A DNA stretch of 64,000 nucleotides from Thalassomonas viridans (GCF_000948985.2 NZ_CP059733.1:1798001-1862000); one strand, 5' to 3'; positions 45,619-55,467 are shown, counted from the first letter of the stretch. Translations and numbers: made by a program. The notes: generated from the letters alone by a model not told the origin.

Positions 45619-47367
45619 ACATTGATCAGACGGTAGCCTAAAAATTTTATTTTTCTCTGTTCGTCATAGTTGAACCAATGACGTAAACTTGCGCCTCGAC
45701 TTGTTGAGGTGCATATGAATCTGAAAATCAAACGGTTAGACCACCATGGTATTGTTGCGGGCGTGATTGATGACTTGAAGTTGGTTGAATTAATCGACCG
45801 ACATCTGCCACAAGATGATAAACAGGAAATTACCCCGGGCGAAGCGATCAAGGGTATGATCCTGAATGGGCTGGGGTTTTCTAACCGACCTTTAAGCCTG
45901 ACTCCTCAGTTTTTTACCAATCTTCCTATGGAACACTTGTTTCGCCCCGGTGTTGAAGCAAGCCATTTCAATCGCCACAAACTGGGACGGACACTAGACC
46001 AATGCAGCGAATTTGGTTGCGAGAGCCTGTTTTCACGCTTGTCCTTCCAGGCATGTCAAATTGAGCAAGTTGACACCCAATTCCACTCTCTGGACAGCAC
46101 CAGTTACTCGTTAAGTGGCGAATATAAGGTTGATGACGAACAAGCGGAAGAAATCCCCATTCAAATCAAGCACGGTTACAGCAAAGATCACCGTCCCGAC
46201 TTGAAGCAAGTGGTGCAGGAAATGATTGTCAGTCAGGATGGTGGTGTGCCGCTGGCCAGTAAAAACTGGGATGGCAATGCGTCAGACAACAAGATATTTA
46301 GGGAGCGTGTCAATGCACTGATTGATTCCTTTAAAGCAAGTGAAACGCCCAAGTTTTGTGTTGCCGACAGCAAGCTGTATCACAAGGAGAATGCCGAATT
46401 TTTGGCGCAAATCCGTTTCATCACCCTGATACCGTCAACCATCAAGCTGGAGAGAGAGTCAACACTCGGTGCATTGACGAAGAATGACTGGACCAGCATC
46501 GACGAAAACTATAAGTACACCCCGCTGAATGTGGAGCATATGGGCATTAAACAACGCTGGCTGATTGTTTATTCCAAAGCCGCGAACGAGCGAGCCCAAA
46601 AAAGCATTGCAGGTTTGATGACCAAAGAGCAAAAAGCACTGGAGAAAGCCCTGTTTCATTTGCAAGCGCAACGATTCGCCTGTGAAACCGACGCGCACCG
46701 GGCGCTGGAAGCTTTGAATAAAAAGCAAAAATATTATCACTTGAGCGTAGCTGACTGCATTGCCCACAAGCAATATGAAGGAAAAGGCCGACCGAAAAAA
46801 GATGCGCCGGTTCAATCTATTCAATGGCAACTCATTGGAAAGGCAGAAGAAGATAAAATGGCGAAACTGAATTACGTTGAGCAGAAATCTTGCTTTGTTC
46901 TAGCCAGTAATGCGACTGAAGCAGAGTTGGATAATGAATCCCTTTTTCAGCGTTACAAGGCACAATCCCATGTAGAGCGAGGATTTCGTTTCTTGAAAGA
47001 TCCGTTGTTTTTTGTCTCTTCCTTGTTTATCAAGAAGCCCAGCCGAATTGATGCGCTGCTGATGATAATGACGCTGTCATTACTGGTCTATACCGTAGGT
47101 CAAAGGCGGCTACGGGCAAACATGGCTAAGGCTGGTATCACTATCCCAAACCAAATCAACCAACCTATCGTTAACCCAACGCTACGCTGGGTGTTTCAGT
47201 GCTTCGAAGGCATTAACCTGGTGCAGTTAAATGTGGGCTATCAGTATGAGCAAGTCCATGTTGACGGTATGAATGACGTTAGGAGCTCCGTCATAAGACA
47301 ATTGGCTGGCTCAGCATGCCGTCATTACAAAATTGAAAATTCTTGTACTGGGGTCTGATCAATGTAA
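45616..47367 (+). mobile_element. IS1634-family insertion sequence
   Basis: One transposase gene between imperfect inverted repeats that share ACATTGATCAGAC at 45619-45631 and, as reverse complement, at 47353-47365. A 7-bp direct repeat GTTACAA lies just outside on both sides (45609-45615 and 47368-47374), compatible with a target duplication. About 1.75 kb; apparently complete. Confidence 0.85.
45709..47358 (+). CDS. IS1634-family transposase
   Basis: A 549-residue DDE transposase of the IS4/IS1634 type. The N-terminal DUF4277 region LDHHGIVAGVIDDLKLVELI and the core LDSTSYSLSGEY, FCVADSKLYHKEN and QSHVERGFRFLKDPLFF are characteristic. No frameshift, so possibly active. The stop lies inside the right inverted repeat. 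Confidence 0.95.
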   Translation: MHMNLKIKRLDHHGIVAGVIDDLKLVELIDRHLPQDDKQEITPGEAIKGMILNGLGFSNRPLSLTPQFFTNLPMEHLFRPGVEASHFNRHKLGRTLDQCSEFGCESLFSRLSFQACQIEQVDTQFHSLDSTSYSLSGEYKVDDEQAEEIPIQIKHGYSKDHRPDLKQVVQEMIVSQDGGVPLASKNWDGNASDNKIFRERVNALIDSFKASETPKFCVADSKLYHKENAEFLAQIRFITLIPSTIKLERESTLGALTKNDWTSIDENYKYTPLNVEHMGIKQRWLIVYSKAANERAQKSIAGLMTKEQKALEKALFHLQAQRFACETDAHRALEALNKKQKYYHLSVADCIAHKQYEGKGRPKKDAPVQSIQWQLIGKAEEDKMAKLNYVEQKSCFVLASNATEAELDNESLFQRYKAQSHVERGFRFLKDPLFFVSSLFIKKPSRIDALLMIMTLSLLVYTVGQRRLRANMAKAGITIPNQINQPIVNPTLRWVFQCFEGINLVQLNVGYQYEQVHVDGMNDVRSSVIRQLAGSACRHYKIENSCTGV

Positions 47368-47578
47368 GTTACAATGGATATGCTAAGAAATCATTGCACG
47401 GATGCAGGGACTTCAGGTTGCTCTGGTTGCTTTAATCCCTTAATGGGAGGTAAGTAGACACAATGCTCAGATAGGATTAAGAAGTTGTGTAGAACCTTGA
47501 TAATGATAGTAAATTAATTTAAGCGGTGATGCCCGGGCGAGTCAAAACGATGCAGGCACTGCCTTTCAGGTTTGTTAA

Positions 47579-49000
47579 ATGAAAATATATGAACTTTATA
47601 TAAGTAACTTTCGTAAATTCACTAAAGCACGGTTTCGTTTTAATGCCCAGTCGAATGTTACGGTTCTAATTGGTGATAATGCAACGGGTAAGTCAGCAAT
47701 TTTAAATTCCTTGTCGATTATGATCAGTAGTTATTTACTGGACTTTAAAGTTCCCGGGGCTGTACGGCATATTCGTAAAGACGAAGTTCATTTAAAACAG
47801 GTTGTGCATGATGGTGTAGCCTCATTGGAACCTCAATGGTCTGAAGGGGTTGCTTTGTCGTGCATAGGGTCTTTACATGAACTCTACCAGGGGGATGATT
47901 CGACTTTTCGTAATGCAATTTCCTGGTCAAGGGAGCTGACCTCTGAAGCGAGTAAGACAACGCGCATTAATGCCAAATTAATAACCGGCGCCGGAAAAAA
48001 TGCCCGTATGGCTGTAGAGCAGGGGGAGGGGGTGCTGTTACCTGTTTTGGCTTATTATGGCACTGGCCGCCTGTGGCACAGCAAAAAAGATATCCCGCTT
48101 GCTGAGCCTGATTCTCGTGCAATAGGTTATCGTGACTGTTTAGATCCGGCTTCAAACCACAATTTGTTTTTAAAATGGTTTAGCAGGCTGGAATTGGCTT
48201 CAATACAGAAGCGGAAAAAATATGGCGTATTGGAAGCTGTGCGCGAAGCCGTCAGGCAATGTATTCCTCAATGCAGCAATATCTATTTTGATTTTGAATT
48301 TAACCAATTAATGACAGAGTTTGAAGACGGCCGCCTGCTGGGGTTTGACAATTTAAGCGATGGTTACCGCAATATGCTGGCTATTGTTGCCGATATATCG
48401 CACCGGGCGGCACGCTTAAACCCCCATTTGGGTAGTGATGCGGCAGTAAATACGCCGGGCATAGTGCTGATAGATGAAATTGATCTGCATTTACATCCTA
48501 AGTGGCAGCGTATTATTGTCAATAATTTGCGTGAAGCATTTCCTAAGGTCCAGTTTATTGTTTCTACCCATTCGCCGTTTATTATTCAATCATTAAAAGC
48601 CGGAGAAGTGATAGATCTCAATGCTACTTCGCATTTAGCCGTAGAGGGACAGCTGCCGCAGGCAGGGTGCCTGGTTGACTATGATGCTGAACAGCCGGCT
48701 GAGCCTTCTCCTGCGAAAGGCTTTAGCGAACGAAGCATTGAAGATATTGTAGAAGATGTTATGGGCATAGGTTTGCCTTCAAGAAGTGCCCGGCTTGAAA
48801 GAATGTATAAAGTTGCCGAGAAGTACTACGAATTGTTGGATCAGGGAAGTAAAGCATCAGGAGAAGAAAAAGAAAAATTAAAGGCTGAACTTGATCAGTT
48901 GAGTGCCCCCTTTAGTGAAAATGTTGCTTACCATGCGTTTTTGGAGCGTAAGCGTATTAAGGCGGGCATTTTGTCTCAAGAAGAAAAAGAAACACAATAA
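47579..49000 (+). CDS. AAA ATPase, Septu PtuA-like
   Basis: A 473-residue SMC/ABC-type ATPase. Walker A GDNATGKS is at residues 32-39, the signature LSDGYRN at 259-265, Walker B IVLIDE at 295-300 and the H-switch STHSP at 329-333. The C-terminal part (about 380-470) is helical and charged. With the HNH gene two bases downstream the pair has the layout of the Septu anti-phage system (PtuA/PtuB); similar pairs occur beside some retrons, but no reverse transcriptase is present here. Confidence 0.85.
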   Translation: MKIYELYISNFRKFTKARFRFNAQSNVTVLIGDNATGKSAILNSLSIMISSYLLDFKVPGAVRHIRKDEVHLKQVVHDGVASLEPQWSEGVALSCIGSLHELYQGDDSTFRNAISWSRELTSEASKTTRINAKLITGAGKNARMAVEQGEGVLLPVLAYYGTGRLWHSKKDIPLAEPDSRAIGYRDCLDPASNHNLFLKWFSRLELASIQKRKKYGVLEAVREAVRQCIPQCSNIYFDFEFNQLMTEFEDGRLLGFDNLSDGYRNMLAIVADISHRAARLNPHLGSDAAVNTPGIVLIDEIDLHLHPKWQRIIVNNLREAFPKVQFIVSTHSPFIIQSLKAGEVIDLNATSHLAVEGQLPQAGCLVDYDAEQPAEPSPAKGFSERSIEDIVEDVMGIGLPSRSARLERMYKVAEKYYELLDQGSKASGEEKEKLKAELDQLSAPFSENVAYHAFLERKRIKAGILSQEEKETQ

Positions 49001-49002
49001 TT

Positions 49003-49701
49003 ATGCGGCCAGTAAAGCGAGGAGAAGTACCCGTTGATAGTCAGGGGCAGGCGAAACAATACCGCGAATATGCCAATGCAAGGAAAGATTTAATTTCACG
49101 GCTGGGCGAGTATTGCTCTTACTGTGAAATGGAGCTTGATGCATCATTGGCGGTTGAGCATATACAGCCTAAAAAATATCATGAAGACTTGGAGTTGGCA
49201 TGGGAAAACTTTTTACTGGCCTGTACCAACTGTAACTCAACTAAAGGGGATGAAGATCCGGCTCTTGAAGACATTTTATGGCCGCATCTGGATAATACTT
49301 TCCGGGCGTTTGCATACGGTGAAGAAGGCAGGGTTAAGCCGGCTGAAGGGCTGAGCAGTGAACTAAAAAGAAAAGCAGAGGCCATGATAGCCCTAACCGG
49401 TTTGGCTGTGACCCCAGACAGACAAACAGCTTCAGACCGCCGTTGGCTGAACCGGCAGGAGGCATGGAGAGAAGCTGTGGCAGCCAAAGAAGATTTGTTA
49501 GAGAGCGATACGCCTGCCATGCGCAGACAAATAATAAGAACAGCCAGGGCTAAAGGGTACTGGAGTATATGGATGACGATATTTCATGACGACATAGATA
49601 TGCTTACCCGGTTAATTCAGCAAGAAAACTTTGCCGGAACTGCTCAGGGCTGCTTTGATGCCAGCGCAGAGCCGATAGCCAGGCCTGGTGGTCAAATTTA
49701 G
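49003..49701 (+). CDS. HNH endonuclease, Septu PtuB-like
   Basis: A 232-residue protein. The HNH core is CSYCEM (Cys 38, 41), VEHIQPKKYHED (His 53), NFLLACTNCNSTKGDED (Cys 74, 77, Asn 78), with four Cys for zinc. It is the likely effector nuclease activated by the ATPase. The start lies two bases after the ATPase stop, so translation is coupled. The C-terminal half is helical with no known motif. Confidence 0.85.
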   Translation: MRPVKRGEVPVDSQGQAKQYREYANARKDLISRLGEYCSYCEMELDASLAVEHIQPKKYHEDLELAWENFLLACTNCNSTKGDEDPALEDILWPHLDNTFRAFAYGEEGRVKPAEGLSSELKRKAEAMIALTGLAVTPDRQTASDRRWLNRQEAWREAVAAKEDLLESDTPAMRRQIIRTARAKGYWSIWMTIFHDDIDMLTRLIQQENFAGTAQGCFDASAEPIARPGGQI

Positions 49702-49919
49702 CGTTCCCGTATATTTTCAAAATTGTAGCGGCAGAGCTTATGCAGCCTTTATATTCATTATCAGCGGCTTTTCTCCGGTTTTATTATTTAGGTTGACCGA
49801 TATATTGCCAGTTTGCGGTTAAATGGGCAGAAAAGCAATGCAGCAGATATCAAGCTTGTGGGGCATATAAAAGCTCGTGATATTGGAAAACTTATTACCA
49901 ATGAACGGAGGAGCCAGGG

Positions 49920-50552
49920 TCAGCCCCCCAAGTATTCTATTTTCCGGTAACCGAGGTTAACCAAACCGGCGCTTTTGAGTGCATTGAGGTTTACCCCTAT
50001 TGCTTCTTTGGTAACGCCCAGCATGGCTGCCAGGTCATGCTGGGAAATTTCAATGTGCGAGTTTCCCTGCCACTTGGACAGTTTTGCCAGGGTCATTTGC
50101 AGCCGCTCTTTTAAAGGCATAAAAACGGCTCCTTCATAAACTGCGCCGTAATATTCAACGTACCTGGCCAGGAAGTGGGCGATATTGACGGTAACAGCAG
50201 GGTGTTTGGCGATAATGTCATCTAAGCGCTTTTGGGGTAAGTGTCGTATGTGGGTGCTTCCTATGGCTACGGCGTCGTTAGGGCGAGAGCCTGAGCCAAA
50301 GCAGCCGATAAAGCCGAACCACTCGTTAGCGTCTAAATCTATGATTCTTAGCTCTTTGCCGTCTTTATGTAATTTGTTTATCCGCACGCCCCCGGCTGTT
50401 ATTAAATATACGCCGTCGGCGGCATCGCCTGTGTGGTGAATAAATTGACCGTCATTAAAGTGTTTGCTGTTCAATGAGTTAGTGATGAGTTCTTGAATGT
50501 TTGGCGCTAAACCGGTGAGCCAGTTATAACTGAAAGTTTTATTTTTTCTCAC
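49920..50552 (-). CDS. Crp/Fnr-family transcriptional regulator
   Basis: A 210-residue protein with cyclic-nucleotide-binding fold (FNDGQFIHHTGDAADGVYLI, NEWFGFIGCFG) and C-terminal HTH (ISQHDLAAMLGVTKEAIGVN). There is no Cys cluster at the N-terminus, so it is not an oxygen-sensing FNR. GTG start at 50552. Divergent from the HbpS-like gene with a palindrome between them. Confidence 0.88.
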   Translation of the reverse strand: MRKNKTFSYNWLTGLAPNIQELITNSLNSKHFNDGQFIHHTGDAADGVYLITAGGVRINKLHKDGKELRIIDLDANEWFGFIGCFGSGSRPNDAVAIGSTHIRHLPQKRLDDIIAKHPAVTVNIAHFLARYVEYYGAVYEGAVFMPLKERLQMTLAKLSKWQGNSHIEISQHDLAAMLGVTKEAIGVNLNALKSAGLVNLGYRKIEYLGG

Positions 50553-50556
50553 GATA

Positions 50557-50570
50557 ACAATCCGGATTGT
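50557..50570. promoter_or_regulatory. Palindrome between Crp/Fnr and HbpS-like genes
   Basis: ACAATCCGGATTGT is a perfect 14-bp dyad immediately before the GTG start of the Crp/Fnr gene. Position suggests autoregulation and control of the divergent gene. Confidence 0.5.
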
Positions 50571-50624
50571 ATTTTGCCTGAATTTATTATTTCACAATGA
50601 AGCCACTTATTACAGGAGGCAGAA

Positions 50625-51110
50625 ATGCTAAAAATGAAAACAACCTTATCTCTTATTACGGCATTGTTTATTACCGGCGCCGGTGCCGAAGACTTGCTGC
50701 CGAAGAAGTATCAGCTAACGACGGAAGTGGCAGAGAAAATTGCAAAAACAGCTATAGCTGAATGCAAAAAGTCTAATGCGCATGTGTCGGTTTCTGTGGT
50801 GAACGACCAGGGGCGTCTGGTGTATTTCTACCGTGGCAACAATACCGGGAGCAACACTGTGCATACGAGCTTTAGAAAGGCTTATACGGCTGCAACGTTG
50901 AAAGTGTCAACGTCGGTGATGTCGCAAATGGTTGAGGCAACCGGACTGAGCCAGCTTGGGAAAATGGAGGATGATGTTTTGTTATTAACGGGAGGCGTGC
51001 CTATGTTTTATCAGGATGCTCTTGTTGGGGCAATTGGCTTGTCGGGTTCGCCTAATCCGAAACTGGAAGAAATCTGCGGCAAAAAAGCTCTTGAACTACT
51101 TGAGAAGTAA
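50625..51110 (+). CDS. Secreted GlcG/HbpS-family (haem-binding) protein
   Basis: A 161-residue precursor with a short signal peptide (TTLSLITALFITGAGAE). The GlcG/HbpS fold is shown by VSVSVVNDQGRLVYFYRGNN, SFRKAYTAATLKVSTSVM and GGVPMFYQDALVGAIGLSGS. HbpS proteins bind haem or small ligands in the periplasm. ATG 50625 has GGAGG upstream. Likely regulated by the divergent Crp/Fnr protein. Confidence 0.88.
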   Translation: MLKMKTTLSLITALFITGAGAEDLLPKKYQLTTEVAEKIAKTAIAECKKSNAHVSVSVVNDQGRLVYFYRGNNTGSNTVHTSFRKAYTAATLKVSTSVMSQMVEATGLSQLGKMEDDVLLLTGGVPMFYQDALVGAIGLSGSPNPKLEEICGKKALELLEK

Positions 51111-51248
51111 ATAGTCTGCCTGGATAGTTTCTTTCCTTTCCATTAGGCTTCATCTCTCCGCGGCTAAAACCTCGGCCGCGGAATTAACACCACTCTATAT
51201 TTCAGCACCAGACCTATATTGATAAAACCTGGCTGATCACCTTTTATA

Positions 51249-54191
51249 TCAGGTAATGTCCATCAACGGTATGCTGATGGCCAGCTGACTGCCTTTGTCC
51301 TGCTTATTAAAGATATGGACAGAGGCATTGTATTTCTTGGCGATTTTGCGGGTGTAATACATGGCCATATTGAAATTAATATTGTTGTTAAAGTTAAGGA
51401 AGCTGTTGCCGTCGTCACTGATATTTATCCACAGCTTACTTTTTACCTCTTTAAGCGCCATGGTAAAGTTGCGGCCGTTGCCGTTGAGTACGGCGGAAGT
51501 AATTGACTCGTAGATGATTTTGTAAACGTCGGACTGCATTTCATAGGCCAGCGAGGTGTCGTTCAGCTCTATGATGTTGTTCAGGTTAATATGATACTTC
51601 TGTTGCAGGTAATCACTGAAAAACGGTAGAGCCACTTCCAGGGAGTTGCCGTAAAGGCCGTCGGGCTCTTTAGCGTCGACATTGCCTTTTAACTCGTCAA
51701 TGCTTTGCTGGATAATGCTTCTGGACTTCTCCAGGCGGGCTTCATCCGTTTGCTTTAATAATTCCAGCACGTAAGCAAGGTTGCGGCTGGCATTTAGAGC
51801 GGCTTTACCGCGGTTTTTAATGTCGGTGCTTAAAATGCGGTGAATTTTGGCGATGGATCTCGCGCGCATAAACAGCAGCCAGAACAGCTTGGTAAGGACA
51901 ATTAAAAAGATCACGGCATAGACGATTCTCATTGTTAAGGTCCAGTACCAGGGATAGGCAACATTGATGGTGGTGTAGGCTTTATGGCTGCTCCACTGGC
52001 CGACGCTGTTGGTGCCCATGATTTCTATGTCGTATAAACCGGAGCTTAGGCCGGTCAAGGTGATTTGATGACCGTAGACCTCGTTCCAGTTGCTGTTATT
52101 TATACGGTATTTGTACTGCTTCTCTTGTCCAGGACGATAGTCTAAGCTAGCTACCTCTAAAGTGATAACATCATTTGGAGTATCAACATTAATAGTTTTA
52201 TTGATGATAGAATTTGTCCCTGAAACGATAGTTTTACTGATATAAACTTTAGCGTTAAAAGTTTTTTCATCAACTAGTGGCAGTTCTAAGATACCTCTTG
52301 AGTGTGGGATGTATATGGTGTTTTTTACTTGTAGAGGAGTACTGGTAAAAGATAATAATTCAGTATCTGGCACCATTGTTATCTGATAGTCGCTAGGGTT
52401 AATGCGATAAAGCCCTGGGTTTGCGGGGGCCCAAATTTCACCGTTGATTACTTTTAGGTTGTAAAAGATTATTCCCGATGCAAATTTAGATATTAGTTCA
52501 CCCTGACGGTTAAAAACAAAAATACCGCCTCCCATCGTTGCAACAAAAATTTTATTGTCCGCTAATATCAGGGAACCGACTTTACTGCTAGTTGGATTAG
52601 ATATATTTCTTATTGTACGGGCTTTACTGTTATATATGTCTAAGCCTGCAGCTGTGGTGATCCATATTTCCCCATTATCCAGTGGTAATATGCCGATAAC
52701 TTCTAAAGAACTCAGACCGCTTCCTTCGCCTAACTGTTGAATTACCTTTTGTTGTTGAATATCAAAAATAAGGAGTCCGTTACTGTCAGTACCAATATAA
52801 AGTAAGTTATCTTTCTTTACGATGTTTAATAAAATCAGATTGTTACCTTGAAAGTTGACTTTTTTCAGTTGCCTGTTTTGGCTTTGGTATCGCCATAAAC
52901 CATCAAAAGTAGTCAAATATAAATCATCATCCACTGTGACCATGGAATAAATTATTTTACCTCTTTTGGTGAATGCCGTATTAATGTCGTCAGGTAAAGA
53001 TTGAGTTAACTGATTAATAGTTGAATCACTAGTCGGATGTTTTTTTAATACATCATTTCCACGATATAAACCTTGACCGTAGCTACCAACAATGAGCTGG
53101 TTGTTTAGCATTTCAAGTGAGAACGCATCAAACTGGCTATCAAAGATTAGTGAATGGTTAACCAAGGTTTTTTCTATTAGTTGATATATCCCAGAATTGC
53201 TAATGATCCAAAGAACACCTGTATTATCGTGCAACATGGTATGAGTATATTGTGGTTCTAATTCGGGAAATTCATGTGTTAATAATGTAAGAGAAAATGT
53301 TTGATATTTGTTTATTTTTCCTTTGTCATTAATGGTAAAAAAAGTTTTGCCATTAGTTTTTGTATCGGGAGCAGATGCAGCACTCCCTGGAGTGATAGCA
53401 TGAATTGTTTCATTGATTGTTATGCTATGGGTTTGTCCGTTATCGGCAAAATAAATAAGTTTATCTTTAGTGGCGACAGCTAAGCCTTCGGCCACTGAGT
53501 TAATCGCATTAACAGGTTGTCCAATAATGTTAATAACTTCGTTTTCTTTAATTTGGAATAAACCATCGTTAGTCGAAAAATAAAGGTGTTTTTTAGTAGC
53601 AACTAAATCATGCAACTGAATGTTACTTGCAATAATGCTAGTTTCTGAACTGCTAGTGTTATAACGGTATAAATTATCCGGAGATTTACCGTAGGCGTAA
53701 TAGCTATTTTGAAATCTTAGTGATTTATAGATGGTGGGGCTTTGGGTATCGATATTTATGGGAGTTGTTTCGCCTGATAAAGGATCTAATTCCCATAACC
53801 CATTATTTTCTGTTGAAATAAGTATTTTGTTAGCTGTTTTGATTACATTGTGAGCGTGGCTAAAGGGTAAGGGCCAATAGTTATTATTATTTGAAAAAGT
53901 AATGATGTTTTTGCCATCAAATCTTGTTACGCCTTGGCGGCTAGCCAGCCAGATATAGCCCTTGCTATCTTGAGTTAATGATTTTACATTCACTAGATGC
54001 TCTAACTCAGGAATACTTTTTGCTGAAACAACAAGAGTTAAGGAAGCATAAGTTATTAGCGTGCAAAGTAAGGCTTTTATTAGATGGCTAATTTGAAATT
54101 TCTCTGAGAAATTTTTGATAAATTTAATCACAACTGAAAACTTATTAAATAAAAAATGCACACAGAAGGCTTCCTGCTCGTTATTATCCAT
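51249..54191 (-). CDS. Reg_prop/Y_Y_Y sensor with degenerate histidine-kinase end
   Basis: A 980-residue membrane protein: N-terminal hydrophobic segment (about 40-60), a two-component-regulator propeller (repeats such as DSKGYIWLASRQGVTRFDGK, DNGEIWITTAAGLDIYN), a Y_Y_Y domain (YKYRINNSNWNEVYGHQITL, GLYDIEIMGTNSVGQW), a transmembrane helix (IVYAVIFLIVLTKLFWLLFM), then a kinase-like region. In the region where the H-box should be there is DIKNRGKAALNASRNLAYVL with no His; the ATPase part keeps NISDDGNS (partial G1) but no GxGLG. It is probably a pseudokinase or a signal transducer without phosphorylation. No response regulator is adjacent. Confidence 0.75.
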   Translation of the reverse strand: MDNNEQEAFCVHFLFNKFSVVIKFIKNFSEKFQISHLIKALLCTLITYASLTLVVSAKSIPELEHLVNVKSLTQDSKGYIWLASRQGVTRFDGKNIITFSNNNNYWPLPFSHAHNVIKTANKILISTENNGLWELDPLSGETTPINIDTQSPTIYKSLRFQNSYYAYGKSPDNLYRYNTSSSETSIIASNIQLHDLVATKKHLYFSTNDGLFQIKENEVINIIGQPVNAINSVAEGLAVATKDKLIYFADNGQTHSITINETIHAITPGSAASAPDTKTNGKTFFTINDKGKINKYQTFSLTLLTHEFPELEPQYTHTMLHDNTGVLWIISNSGIYQLIEKTLVNHSLIFDSQFDAFSLEMLNNQLIVGSYGQGLYRGNDVLKKHPTSDSTINQLTQSLPDDINTAFTKRGKIIYSMVTVDDDLYLTTFDGLWRYQSQNRQLKKVNFQGNNLILLNIVKKDNLLYIGTDSNGLLIFDIQQQKVIQQLGEGSGLSSLEVIGILPLDNGEIWITTAAGLDIYNSKARTIRNISNPTSSKVGSLILADNKIFVATMGGGIFVFNRQGELISKFASGIIFYNLKVINGEIWAPANPGLYRINPSDYQITMVPDTELLSFTSTPLQVKNTIYIPHSRGILELPLVDEKTFNAKVYISKTIVSGTNSIINKTINVDTPNDVITLEVASLDYRPGQEKQYKYRINNSNWNEVYGHQITLTGLSSGLYDIEIMGTNSVGQWSSHKAYTTINVAYPWYWTLTMRIVYAVIFLIVLTKLFWLLFMRARSIAKIHRILSTDIKNRGKAALNASRNLAYVLELLKQTDEARLEKSRSIIQQSIDELKGNVDAKEPDGLYGNSLEVALPFFSDYLQQKYHINLNNIIELNDTSLAYEMQSDVYKIIYESITSAVLNGNGRNFTMALKEVKSKLWINISDDGNSFLNFNNNINFNMAMYYTRKIAKKYNASVHIFNKQDKGSQLAISIPLMDIT

Positions 54192-54381
54192 GCTTACAAT
54201 CTGAGAAGATTTTTAACAGATTACCATGTTAATGATTTTACTGGATAAAGTCGATTGCTTGTTTGACTCTCTAAAACTAGATGTATTCTACAAGTAAAAT
54301 GTGAACAAGTGAAAGTTTTGCTTATTAAAAGGAGTTTTTAGGCGACAAATTTTAAATTAGCCGCCTAACTGTGATTTAGCC

Positions 54382-54876
54382 CTAACCTTCAGTTATTGCT
54401 GGTGGTGGGGTAGGTCTAGGGGCATATGATGGTATTGGATCTGTTGGTGTATCTGGCTTATGATCTCTGTCTCCACAAGCTGCAAAAACTCTAGGTAATT
54501 CCCCTTCTTTTTTAGGGTGTTGAACTAATATATAGCTAGGTTTTCTTGGTGCATCTTTATTTTGCTTATTGAGCCAAGCATTTCGTAATGCGTTAGCAAA
54601 CTCTTTACTGTATTTTACTTCGAAAGCAGTTGCTGCCATTTCTACACCAAAATCATCTGTTAGTATCATGGCGTTGCCGTGATAACCACTGGTAGTGTCA
54701 AAGTCTATATCAACTGTTAATATATCATTGGCAGGTAAAATTAAATCTAAACGCATTTTAGCAATAACTGCACGATCAATTTTGGGCTTAAGGTTGGTAC
54801 GATTAGGTTTTTTGACTAAATCGTAGACTAGTTTAATATCATTACTGATAGTTTTTTCTTCAATTAAAGCAGACAT
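54382..54876 (-). CDS. Hypothetical protein, Pro-rich C-terminus
   Basis: A 164-residue protein (ATG 54876 after AAAGGGAAC; an upstream ATG at 54927 is less likely). Predicted beta-rich core (RLDLILPANDILTVDIDFDT, AMILTDDFGVEMAATAFEVK) and a Pro-rich tail (YAPRPTPPPAITEG). No family recognised. Third of three small genes downstream of the CadC-like gene on the same strand, 188 bp after the membrane protein. Confidence 0.6.
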   Translation of the reverse strand: MSALIEEKTISNDIKLVYDLVKKPNRTNLKPKIDRAVIAKMRLDLILPANDILTVDIDFDTTSGYHGNAMILTDDFGVEMAATAFEVKYSKEFANALRNAWLNKQNKDAPRKPSYILVQHPKKEGELPRVFAACGDRDHKPDTPTDPIPSYAPRPTPPPAITEG

Positions 54877-55064
54877 AATGTTCCCTTTAGGTAAACTTTT
54901 TATAAGTATAATAGTGAGCGCTAACAAATTTTTAACGCGCTCTAATTATAAAGGAAATATTAATTTTCGAGTATTAACTTTGGTAATAATGGATAATAAC
55001 TCGTAAATATTGGTGTCTTGAATATTCAGTTACAGTTAATAAATCAGGATTTTTACTGTTGTTA

Positions 55065-55400
55065 CTACACTTTGAAATCTGGATGTTTTTTACAATAATC
55101 ATGATAGCTTGCTTCGTTTCTATTCCATATATTTTGGCCAGCATAATAGCTAATGAAAAGAGCTAATAAACCGAAAGAAGTCGCATCTGCATAAATATAA
55201 CCAAACCAGTCTTTTGAATTGGTATCCGCTAAAGAAAAGCCAAATATACGCTTATAAGTTAACAGCATAATTACAATATACATTGGCAATCCGACCCATT
55301 TACCACCAAATACCAGGCTAAAGAGTAGCTTGCCTTGTTTACGTTTTTTTTGCCAAGAGAGGGCTTCATCCGATGTGAAAGGAAGAATCTTCTTTTCCAT
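55065..55400 (-). CDS. Small membrane protein (111 aa)
   Basis: Two hydrophobic helices (WVGLPMYIVIMLLTYKRIFG; ATSFGLLALFISYYAGQNIW) with charged ends; the N-terminus MEKKILPFTSDEALSWQKKR is cytoplasmic by the positive-inside rule. ATG 55400 has GGAGT upstream. No family recognised. It follows the secreted-protein gene by 67 bp and is probably cotranscribed. Confidence 0.65.
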   Translation of the reverse strand: MEKKILPFTSDEALSWQKKRKQGKLLFSLVFGGKWVGLPMYIVIMLLTYKRIFGFSLADTNSKDWFGYIYADATSFGLLALFISYYAGQNIWNRNEASYHDYCKKHPDFKV

Positions 55401-55467
55401 AGGTACTCCATTACAATATGAGGTAAGGGGCTATTTATTTAGCCCCTATATAGTTTAAATATCAATG

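Noticed and set aside
45564..45851. Minus-strand 95-residue frame at the left IS end
   Set aside because: Mostly antisense to the transposase start; no homology signal and no ribosome-binding site.
47366..47578. Retron noncoding RNA upstream of the Septu-like pair
   Set aside because: No reverse-transcriptase gene and no convincing inverted repeats in this 213-bp gap.
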